Part shown: one piece after another, positions 1-7,032 of the stretch
Layout of the letters: each line of letters opens with the position of its first letter
Numbering within the stretch: the first letter of the stretch is position 1
NCBI RefSeq assembly: GCF_049860805.1
Contig: NZ_CP187555.1
Span: 2,666,001 to 2,730,000 of the forward strand
Reading direction: 5' to 3'
Length of the DNA stretch: 64,000 nt
Source: Parabacteroides sp900760525
GTDB taxonomy: Bacteria > Bacteroidota > Bacteroidia > Bacteroidales > Tannerellaceae
Notes under the pieces: model-generated
Told to the model about the DNA's origin: nothing
Databases searched by the model: none
The model's input: only the letters and a program-made list of their open reading frames with translations
Made by a program: the position numbers and the translations under genes

Positions 1-161
1 CCTGCAGCTTATGTAAAAAAACTTAGGTTAATGCGCGATTTAATATTTGTTTAGCCTGTTTTTACATTTGTTTGGCCGATGTAATCAAAGTGGACTTTTG
101 AGGGAGAATATTTGTAATATATTAACTATTAGCAATATACAAAATATATCGCAATCAAAGA

Positions 162-264
162 GTGATAGATAGTGATAGTAGCGTGATAGATGTAAATTGC
201 ATGTATCACTTTATATACATATTGATTATCAAAACCTGTATAACGTTCAGTGATAGAGTGACGG
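162..264 (+). repeat. 103-bp phased GTGATAG element, copy 1
   Basis: GTGATAG occurs at 162, 172, 183 and 250, followed by a degenerate GTGACGG at 258, with an inverted GTATCAC at 203-209. The span and the 88-bp distance from first to fourth heptamer equal those of the copies at 30467-30569 and 33377-33479. It has the same orientation as the right-hand copy of the HU-VirE cassette. No cassette genes are visible in the 160 bp to its left. Confidence 0.75.
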
Positions 265-401
265 ATGATTTTGGAAAAACATAATAATGAATAGCCCATC
301 CCATCTACTGAATTTTGGTGCGGTTGCCCTGCTGTAAAATTAAGACAGGCTTTTATATAGGCTGGCAACCACTTTACTGCGATAAAATCAAAAATCCTCC
401 G

Positions 402-409
402 TACATTTG
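402..409 (+). promoter_or_regulatory. Putative -7 box for the glycosyltransferase
   Basis: TACATTTG fits the Bacteroidetes -7 consensus TAnnTTTG and lies 22 bp before the ATG at 432. It supports that start over the upstream in-frame ATG at 315. No clear TTTG -33 box was found at 19-21 bp upstream. Confidence 0.4.
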
Positions 410-431
410 TATCTCCAAAGACAAGATATCG

Positions 432-1610
432 ATGAGCGAAAATTTACTTACATTCTCTGCCCTTGAACTATTCCTGGCCGGAATTACAGGCGTGTTGTTT
501 ATCATACAAATACTTTATTATCTGGTGACATATGCGCGTCCGCTACGTGCTGCGAGGGAAGCGGAAAGCAGAGTACGGGTTACGGCAGACAAGGAAGTCA
601 AGCCTGTCTCCGTCATTGTCTATGCCCACGGCGAGCCGGAAGACTTACGCAATAACTTACCGGCTTTTCTGAACCAGGACTATCCGGATTATGAAGTGAT
701 CGTCGTAAACGACGGTTCCGATGCCGAAAGCGAGGATGTTCTCAAACTATTCTCAAACGAACATAAACATCTCTACTATACCTATGTGCCTGCCGGCGCC
801 CACTACCTGAGCCACAAAAAACTGGCACTCACAATGGGAATCAAAGCATCCAAGCACGACATCCTGCTTTTCACCGAAGCCGATTGCCGCCCACTCGGCC
901 CTAAATGGATAGCGACAATGGCCGGTACTTATAACCCGGAAACCGAAATTGTGCTGGGTTTCTGTACATATCGCCATACGAAAGGATTCTTTCAAAAGTT
1001 AGTCGCATACGATAACCTTATGAACGGTTTGCAAATGCTCTCTTCCGCCCTCTCCCATCGTCCTTATACGGGAAACGGGCGAAACCTATCCTACCGCAAA
1101 CAGTTGTTTTTTGCCCGTAAAGGTTATTCCAAATCCCTGTACCTTCACGCCGGAGCGGACGATCTCTTTATCAACGAAGCCGCCACCGGCACCAACACAC
1201 AGGTACAATATTCACCGGACGCCCTGACTGAAATGGGCAAAATAGAAGATTCTGGCATCTGGAAAGAGATGAAGGTATCCCGTGCCGCCACAGGACGCTA
1301 TTACAAAGGAAATGCTTTGCTCTTTTACCGGATGGACAATTACAGCAATCTATTGTTTCTCCTTACTGCCGTCGCGGGTTTTATCACCGGTATTTTAGGG
1401 AACTGGTTGGTTTCCATACTAACAGGATTGCTTTTGGTCCTCCACTTTACGGCAAAAGCAGTCGTCCTTCGCAAATCGGCCCTTCTCTTGCAACAGAAAC
1501 CACTGACAGCTTGGTTACCTGTTCTGGAAATCGCACAACCGGCCTATAACCTGTACGTCCGCATATACCGCTTGTTCAAATGGAGAAAGGATTTTACAAC
1601 TAAAATATAG
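432..1610 (+). CDS. Family 2 glycosyltransferase, membrane-associated
   Basis: A 392-aa inverting glycosyltransferase of the GT2 fold, probably adding sugars to a surface polysaccharide or lipid at the cytoplasmic face of the inner membrane. An N-terminal hydrophobic helix (about residues 10-30) precedes the GT-A core, which opens with VSVIVYAHGEPEDL. VVNDGS is the nucleotide-sugar motif and EADCRP fits the metal-binding DxD position. A second hydrophobic stretch of two helices follows near residues 305-350. The ATG at 432 is chosen because a -7 box lies just upstream and the longer frame from 315 adds a peptide with no recognisable feature. The gene is convergent with the FtsX-like permease gene, 2 bp between stops. 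The acceptor and sugar cannot be told from sequence. Confidence 0.85.
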   Translation: MSENLLTFSALELFLAGITGVLFIIQILYYLVTYARPLRAAREAESRVRVTADKEVKPVSVIVYAHGEPEDLRNNLPAFLNQDYPDYEVIVVNDGSDAESEDVLKLFSNEHKHLYYTYVPAGAHYLSHKKLALTMGIKASKHDILLFTEADCRPLGPKWIATMAGTYNPETEIVLGFCTYRHTKGFFQKLVAYDNLMNGLQMLSSALSHRPYTGNGRNLSYRKQLFFARKGYSKSLYLHAGADDLFINEAATGTNTQVQYSPDALTEMGKIEDSGIWKEMKVSRAATGRYYKGNALLFYRMDNYSNLLFLLTAVAGFITGILGNWLVSILTGLLLVLHFTAKAVVLRKSALLLQQKPLTAWLPVLEIAQPAYNLYVRIYRLFKWRKDFTTKI

Positions 1611-1612
1611 CT

Positions 1613-2857
1613 TTACTCGAACCGTATGCTTTTAGCAGGTTCGATGCGGGTAATCAGGTAAGAGGGTCCCAGCATCATCAACATGGCAGCCGCCAACGTA
1701 CCGACATTCAACAGGATAAGGGAAACGACATTCAAATCGATGGGAACCGCATCTAAATAATAGACGGAAGGATCGAGCTTCACGACACGGAAACAGGATT
1801 GGACGAGGCAAAGCGCGATTCCGATCACATTGCCCCAAATCATTCCTTTGCCGATCAGGAAAAAGGATATATAAAGGAATATCTTACGGATGCTGGTGTT
1901 ATTTTCTCCTAATGCTTTCAGAATACCGATCATGTTCGTCCGTTCCAGGATGATGATCAGCAACCCCGAAATCATGGTGAAGCCGGCAACGGCAAGGATC
2001 AGTATAAGAATGACCACCACATTGATATCCTGCACATCCAGCCAGTCGAATATCATCGGGTTCAGTTCCTTGATGGAACGGGTATAATACATATTGCCAT
2101 TCCGGTCCTGTTTCTCGGCAAGATCGAAATACAAATCTTCGGCAATCCGGTCCAGATGATCATAATCGTCCACCTGCAGTTCCAAGCCGCTCACCTCGTC
2201 GGGAGCCCAACCGTTCAGGCGGCGTATTTGGCGGATATCGGCAACCACAAACAGTTTGTCGTAATCGACAAAGCCCGTCTCATAAATACCTGTTATACGG
2301 AATTTACGGGCACGCACTTCATCTTGCACAAAATAAGTCAAAAAGGAATCGCCCACTTTCAATCCCAACAGGTTAGCCAGAAACCGGGAGATCAACACAT
2401 CCGTTGACGCCTTATCGGCAGGAAGGGTAAACAGCTCGCCCTCTTTCAGATTATTACGGAAGAAAGTCCAGTCGTAGTTCTCATCCACTCCTTTCAGGAC
2501 AATCCCCTGGAAATCGGTATCCGTCTTCAGGATTCCCGGCTTCGTGGCAAAAGCCTCCACGTGCGTAATACCCGGGAAAGACTTCAGATAATCCAGCAAC
2601 GTATCGCTTACCGCGATCGGAGTCGATTCGTAAGAAGCATTATTATCGAAGTTCGTGATCTGGATATGGGAGCCGAAACCGATCACCTTGTTCCGGATCT
2701 CCTTCTTAAAACCAATGACTATAGCAACCGAAAGGATCATGACAGCCAGCCCCAGGGCTATTCCGACCATCGCGATACGAACAACAGGAGGAGTAGCCTG
2801 CCGGTCTCCCTCCTTACTGAAATAGATGCGTTTTGCTATAAAATACTCGAAACCCAA
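1613..2857 (-). CDS. FtsX/LolC-LolE-like ABC transporter permease
   Basis: A 414-aa inner-membrane permease of the MacB/FtsX class, most like LolC/LolE, which release lipoproteins from the inner membrane in a complex with the LolD ATPase. It has the expected order: one N-terminal membrane helix (about 25-50), a periplasmic domain of about 200 residues, then three C-terminal helices (about 275-405), with FtsX-type text around GFTMISGLLIIILERTNMIG. No LolD ATPase is adjacent, so the partner must be encoded elsewhere. The gene lies 13 bp downstream of the aminotransferase on the same strand and is probably co-transcribed. Role in lipoprotein export is inferred from family membership; Bacteroidetes have several such permeases. 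Confidence 0.8.
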   Translation of the reverse strand: MGFEYFIAKRIYFSKEGDRQATPPVVRIAMVGIALGLAVMILSVAIVIGFKKEIRNKVIGFGSHIQITNFDNNASYESTPIAVSDTLLDYLKSFPGITHVEAFATKPGILKTDTDFQGIVLKGVDENYDWTFFRNNLKEGELFTLPADKASTDVLISRFLANLLGLKVGDSFLTYFVQDEVRARKFRITGIYETGFVDYDKLFVVADIRQIRRLNGWAPDEVSGLELQVDDYDHLDRIAEDLYFDLAEKQDRNGNMYYTRSIKELNPMIFDWLDVQDINVVVILILILAVAGFTMISGLLIIILERTNMIGILKALGENNTSIRKIFLYISFFLIGKGMIWGNVIGIALCLVQSCFRVVKLDPSVYYLDAVPIDLNVVSLILLNVGTLAAAMLMMLGPSYLITRIEPAKSIRFE

Positions 2858-2870
2858 GATAATTATTCAT

Positions 2871-4070
2871 TTATACTGTTCTTCCCGGATAAGCCTCCAA
2901 TGCCTTCTGAAGCACCACGAGCGCCTTCGCCAGGTCTTCTTTTTTCAGTACGTACGCCATACGGACTTCGTTCTTACCCAACCCCGGAGTCGTGTAGAAA
3001 CCGGTAGCCGGAGCCATCATGACCGTCTGCCCTTCATATTCGAAATCACTCAGGCACCAGGCACAGAACTTATCGGCATCATCGACCGGCAATTTGGCTA
3101 CCGTATAGAAAGCCCCCATCGGAATCGGGGAGTACACACCCGGAATACGGTTCAAGCCGTCGATCAAACATTTACGCCGTTCGACATACTCATCGTACGT
3201 TTCACGTGCATATTCCTCGGAAGCATCCAAAGAAGCCTCGGCTGCAATCTGTCCGATCAATGGCGGGCTCAGGCGTGCCTGACAAAACTTCATAACGGCA
3301 CTGCGGACTTCGGCATTCTTCGTGATCAGCGCACCGATGCGGATGCCGCATTCCGAATAACGCTTGGACACCGAGTCGATCAGCACCACGTTCTGCTCGA
3401 TCCCTTCCAGATGGCAAGCCGAGATATAAGGCGAACCGGTGTAGATAAACTCACGGTAGACCTCATCCGAGAAAAGATAAAGATCATATTTCTTCACGAT
3501 ATCCCGGATCTGGTTCATTTCACGACGGGAATATAAATATCCGGTCGGATTATTGGGATTACAGATCAGGATCGCTTTGGTACGCTCGTTGATCAACTCT
3601 TCGAACTTCTCCACTTTAGGAAGGGAAAAACCCTCTTCGATCGTTGTCGTCACCGTACGGATCACCGCCCCCGCCGAGATTGCGAAAGCCATATAGTTGG
3701 CATAAGCCGGTTCGGGCACGATAATCTCATCACCCGGATTCAAGCAACTCAGGAAAGCGAACAATACCGCCTCCGAACCGCCTGTCGTAATGATAATATC
3801 ATCCGCCGTCAGATTTATATCGTACTTCTTATAATATCCCACTAATTTTTCACGATAACTGCGATATCCCTGGCTCGGGCTGTATTCCAACACCGAACGA
3901 TCGATCGTCCGGATCGCATCCAATGCCGCTTGCGGGGTAGGCAGGTCAGGTTGACCTATATTCAGGTGATATACATGAACACCTCTCTGTTTGGCAGCAT
4001 CAGCCAACGGGGCAAGTTTACGAATAGGGGAAGCCGGCATATCGGCTCCTCGTTGTGAAATATTAGGCAT
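2871..4070 (-). CDS. Class I/II pyridoxal-phosphate aminotransferase (AspC-like)
   Basis: A 399-aa fold-type I aminotransferase that moves amino groups between an amino acid (probably aspartate or an aromatic one) and 2-oxoglutarate in the cytosol. The cofactor-binding lysine is K236 in DSVSKRYSECGIRIG; NPNNPTG (171-177) and SDEVYREF (201-208) are the classical cofactor motifs; Y121-type contacts lie in PEPAYANY. Length is normal. A minus-strand promoter is visible just upstream (TATCTTTG as CAAAGATA at 4100-4107), supporting this start. The cysteine after the Schiff-base lysine (SECGIRIG, where SMTGWRIG is common) marks a Bacteroidetes subgroup. Substrate is not certain from sequence. Confidence 0.85.
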   Translation of the reverse strand: MPNISQRGADMPASPIRKLAPLADAAKQRGVHVYHLNIGQPDLPTPQAALDAIRTIDRSVLEYSPSQGYRSYREKLVGYYKKYDINLTADDIIITTGGSEAVLFAFLSCLNPGDEIIVPEPAYANYMAFAISAGAVIRTVTTTIEEGFSLPKVEKFEELINERTKAILICNPNNPTGYLYSRREMNQIRDIVKKYDLYLFSDEVYREFIYTGSPYISACHLEGIEQNVVLIDSVSKRYSECGIRIGALITKNAEVRSAVMKFCQARLSPPLIGQIAAEASLDASEEYARETYDEYVERRKCLIDGLNRIPGVYSPIPMGAFYTVAKLPVDDADKFCAWCLSDFEYEGQTVMMAPATGFYTTPGLGKNEVRMAYVLKKEDLAKALVVLQKALEAYPGRTV

Positions 4071-4099
4071 TACTTTTACGGTTTGTTTTTAGAATGAGG

Positions 4100-4129
4100 C
4101 AAAGATAGGAAATAATTTTCAACTTTCAA
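4100..4129 (-). promoter_or_regulatory. Promoter of the aminotransferase gene
   Basis: On the minus strand a TATCTTTG -7 box (plus-strand CAAAGATA, 4100-4107) is preceded by TTG (CAA at 4127-4129) with a 19-bp spacer, matching the Bacteroidetes primary sigma consensus. Confidence 0.6.
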
Positions 4130-4133
4130 CTGT

Positions 4134-5033
4134 TTAGATTCCCGGACGCGGCGAATCCTTACTTGCATGCATAGTCGAAATAAAGGCATTCGGATCGATT
4201 TCCTTCACCTCATCTTTCAAACGGGGCAGGTCTTTACGCTCGGCAATGGTAAAGATGATTTCTTTTTCCTTCCCTTCATACATACCACGTCCGTGCAAGA
4301 AAGTACCGCGCATTCCCATCTTCCCGACAATCAGGTCTTTTATCTCTTGCGTTTTCTTCGATACGATAAAAACCGCCCGGTTGGGGTTCTCGGTCTGGAA
4401 CATTTCTACAATCTTCCCGTACACGAAAATAGCAAACCAGGAATACAAAGGGACAGCCCAATCCTGAAAAACAATCAATCCCAGCAAAACCACCAGAGAA
4501 TCGAGGACGATAATCATATTGCTGACCTTCAAGTTTGAGTTATTGGCAATCACACGTGCCAGAACATCCGTTCCCGCACTGGTACTCTGGGCCCTGAATA
4601 CGCAAGTCACCCCGATACCCAGAATCGCTCCTCCATAAAAACAGGCGATAAAACTATCGTTCTCTACCAACGGCTGGTTTCCAAGAACATAAGACAATGA
4701 ATCCGTAAAGATGGAGATCAGCACAAACGTCACGATCGTTTTAGGACCCGACGCCAACCCGATCTTCTTCATCGCCAGGATCATCAGCGGGATATTAAAA
4801 CAAAGGGCCGTAGCACCCATCGGCAATCCGTCGGGCATAAAAGAAAAAAGATCTTTTGTTACATAATGCAGGACGATCGAGATGCCATACACACCTCCCG
4901 GCACAATCTTGTAGGGAGCCAGGAAAAGGACATAACTAAGTGCTTGAAAAAAAGCACCGATAACGATCAAAGTGTAGTCTGCTACATTTCTTTTCAAAGC
5001 GGCATTAGAGGCCAGATTAAGCGGTTGTTCCAT
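4134..5033 (-). CDS. YitT family membrane protein (DUF161 + DUF2179)
   Basis: A 299-aa integral membrane protein. Five or six hydrophobic helices fill residues 20-200, with the YitT signature region APYKIVPGGVYGISIV near residue 40 and a glycine-rich GGAILGIGVTCVF segment. The C-terminal 80 residues form the soluble DUF2179 domain. The family is widespread, its transport substrate is unknown, and no function should be assigned. It lies upstream of the aminotransferase on the same strand with its own 5' region. A TATCTTTG -7-like box on the minus strand (plus CAAAGATA, 5085-5092) lies about 50 bp before the start. Confidence 0.85.
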   Translation of the reverse strand: MEQPLNLASNAALKRNVADYTLIVIGAFFQALSYVLFLAPYKIVPGGVYGISIVLHYVTKDLFSFMPDGLPMGATALCFNIPLMILAMKKIGLASGPKTIVTFVLISIFTDSLSYVLGNQPLVENDSFIACFYGGAILGIGVTCVFRAQSTSAGTDVLARVIANNSNLKVSNMIIVLDSLVVLLGLIVFQDWAVPLYSWFAIFVYGKIVEMFQTENPNRAVFIVSKKTQEIKDLIVGKMGMRGTFLHGRGMYEGKEKEIIFTIAERKDLPRLKDEVKEIDPNAFISTMHASKDSPRPGI

Positions 5034-5170
5034 GTTTGCGTTGTTGTTCGATTTTTGTGTTGTTCATTATTTGTTAAAACAGCACAAAGATAGATAAAAA
5101 AGAAGAGATTGTACACATAAAGCATACAATCTCTTCAGCTATCAAAAATAACCTGATCCGGATCGAATTA

Positions 5171-5527
5171 TCAGAAATTCAAGGCACGGTTATTATTATT
5201 TGTCACATTCAACAGAATCACATATTTGCGATACTGTTCCGGTGTAAGAACCTTCTTCATCAACTTCAGATTTCCATAGACTGCCTGACGCATCTTTTTG
5301 TCACGTATCTTTTCACTTGCCCGGAGGCTTTCTCCCTGCATATCCAGGAAGTACTCGTTGATGTTTGCTACCTCATTGGCCTGGTAAGAAGACAACTGCA
5401 AATAGTTGCTCAATTTTTCAAAGTTAATAGCAAACGGTTCTTTACTCACATTGTTACGGTTCTCGCGTGCAAACCCCATTGTTGCACATAATAAAACGGC
5501 TGCTACAGCCATACCTAAACGTCTCAT
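5171..5527 (-). CDS. Small secreted protein of unknown function
   Basis: A 118-aa protein with a clean signal peptide (MRRLGMAVAAVLLCATMGFA, cleavage likely after A20) and a mature helical domain of about 98 residues rich in charged and Asn residues. The text LTPEQYRKYVILL near the C-terminus resembles the LTPEQ...KY element of small periplasmic helical proteins of the Spy/CpxP or DUF4890 kind, but I cannot assign a family. It is a single gene: the next upstream gene begins 320 bp away and the following gene is 140 bp beyond. A TATATTTG -7 box and a perfect inverted repeat lie upstream (5610-5640), suggesting individual regulation. Envelope-stress or chaperone roles would be guesses. Confidence 0.7.
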   Translation of the reverse strand: MRRLGMAVAAVLLCATMGFARENRNNVSKEPFAINFEKLSNYLQLSSYQANEVANINEYFLDMQGESLRASEKIRDKKMRQAVYGNLKLMKKVLTPEQYRKYVILLNVTNNNNRALNF

Positions 5528-5847
5528 AATACCTAAACATTAAATTGTTAAACCTAAACACAGGGGCCCTTTGCCCCTTCTCTTTTTACCTTTTATCTTT
5601 TTGTTTCTGCAAATATAACAATGTGTTTTATAACATTGTTCTTGGATATGGCAAAATATTGTTAACAATTAGCAAATTGGATATCATTTAACATTTTAGA
5701 CATCTTTTTGAGACGTAAATGAGATATTTATTACAAATAAGATACAATACCACTCGTTAATAGATCTAATCGATAATCACATAAACACAATCTATTAAAG
5801 CCAGTTTACCCCGTTTGTCACCCTTTGCGCCCGATTCTTATTCCCTG
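5528..5847. other. Intergenic region with control elements of the 118-aa secreted gene
   Basis: No gene seen. Minus-strand -7 box TATATTTG is at 5610-5617 (plus CAAATATA). It abuts a perfect 7-bp inverted repeat, AACAATG (5617-5623) and CATTGTT (5634-5640). A GGGGC/GCCCC hairpin at about 5563-5577 falls in the expected 5' UTR. The remaining stretch, 5641-5847, is AT-rich with nothing recognised. Confidence 0.5.
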
Positions 5848-7026
5848 CTACAGGTCTTTCAGATTAAACAACCCGAAAGTCAGATAATCGTCATCTTCGG
5901 GTTCGACACCGATATGCTCAATATTCAAACCTTCGGCGGTAACAAAAGAATTCGTCCAGTTCCATTCCTGCCCCGTACCGATTTCCGTCTCGCCCAGATA
6001 ACGGAATTGATCGTCCATCACGATAATGGTCAACGGTTTTCGATCAATAGGAGTTTTCATATCCGCATCAGGCAGTCCACGTTGCAAATAGCGGTAATAG
6101 ACTTTGCGGAACGGGTCGTAAAGGAGAGCAGCGTATAAATCCTGCTCCAAAAAGCAAGCATAAACAAGTTCGTCCGGCGTACGCTTCGCTTCATGGTCGA
6201 TAGAGCGGATCGTCCCGGCAGCATTACCGCCACCATAGACTTTTGCCTCGGCATCAGTATTCCAATCCGAAATATAAAGGTCATGCGAGCAGGTGAAGCT
6301 ATGAACCATCTTTCCTTCGGGGCTGATAGCCGGATAAGGTTGCAGAATCAGGTCGCCACCCCAATTGTAGCCGTTGCCGAACAGTTCTTCCGGATAAAGA
6401 TGGTGGTATTCCGTCTTGTTAGTCGCCAGATCGATACAGGCGGTAAAACGGAAATTTTCCCTGTCCGCCAAATTTTCCGGGAAAGGAGACATACCGGGCA
6501 AAATCAAATGATTATCGATCAACATCAACGGTACGACAGGAGAAAACATATATTGCGGGTTATGCAACGCCCATTCTTTATCTTCCTTATCCAACAAAGT
6601 AACACGGTTATGCACACGACCGCTACTGTCCGCCAAAGCGATCTCGATCAACGGACGGTTGAACACGTAGATCGAATCCGGGCTTTTGATATAATAAGCG
6701 CCCGCACTCATGATCGCGTCGGCTCCTTCGCGTTCAAATGCGATCTGCTTAAGATAAGTCGTATCCGAATAGCGGTAGAAATAGATCGCATTCTTCCGGT
6801 TGTTCAGAAAGGTCAGTAAACAATCGCCCGCCTCATCGGTGCAAACCTGGATATAAGGAGGTTTAACTTTCGTATCCGTATCGAGCCGGAATCTCTTTTC
6901 ACCCGTTTCCACCAGTTGTTTGGTAGCCGTTAACTTCCCCCTGAACTCGTTCTTCACACTTTTCCCGTTGCCGGAACAAGCTGCCAACAACAGCAATGCC
7001 AACAAATAACAATAACAACTTTTCAT
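5848..7026 (-). CDS. DUF4221-type lipoprotein with predicted beta-propeller
   Basis: A 392-aa predicted lipoprotein: hydrophobic leader with lipobox LLAAC (lipidated Cys at residue 17), followed by SGNGKS. The mature part has repeated WD/YWTD-like strands typical of six-bladed propellers (for example the VHSFTCSHDLYISDW and YACFLEQDLYAALLYDP segments), as in the Bacteroidetes-only DUF4221 family. Function of that family is unknown; members sit in the envelope. The gene is 6 bp downstream of the MG2-like protein on the same strand, so the two probably form an operon and may act together at the cell surface. Confidence 0.75.
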   Translation of the reverse strand: MKSCYCYLLALLLLAACSGNGKSVKNEFRGKLTATKQLVETGEKRFRLDTDTKVKPPYIQVCTDEAGDCLLTFLNNRKNAIYFYRYSDTTYLKQIAFEREGADAIMSAGAYYIKSPDSIYVFNRPLIEIALADSSGRVHNRVTLLDKEDKEWALHNPQYMFSPVVPLMLIDNHLILPGMSPFPENLADRENFRFTACIDLATNKTEYHHLYPEELFGNGYNWGGDLILQPYPAISPEGKMVHSFTCSHDLYISDWNTDAEAKVYGGGNAAGTIRSIDHEAKRTPDELVYACFLEQDLYAALLYDPFRKVYYRYLQRGLPDADMKTPIDRKPLTIIVMDDQFRYLGETEIGTGQEWNWTNSFVTAEGLNIEHIGVEPEDDDYLTFGLFNLKDL

Positions 7027-7032
7027 ATCATT

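Larger units (their letters stand above)
1..431. other. Left-edge intergenic region
   Basis: No convincing gene starts here. An inverted repeat lies at 108-147 (arms ATATTTGTAATAT and AATATACAAAATAT). A 103-bp heptamer element occupies 162-264 and matches the elements flanking the HU-VirE cassette 30 kb away. A TACATTTG -7-like box is at 402-409. The frame of the downstream glycosyltransferase stays open back to 315, but that stretch shows no signal peptide or domain, so I treat it as non-coding. Confidence 0.6.

Noticed and set aside
315..431. Upstream extension of the glycosyltransferase from the ATG at 315
   Set aside because: The extension has no domain or signal features and a -7 box lies inside it at 402-409, so the ATG at 432 is preferred.
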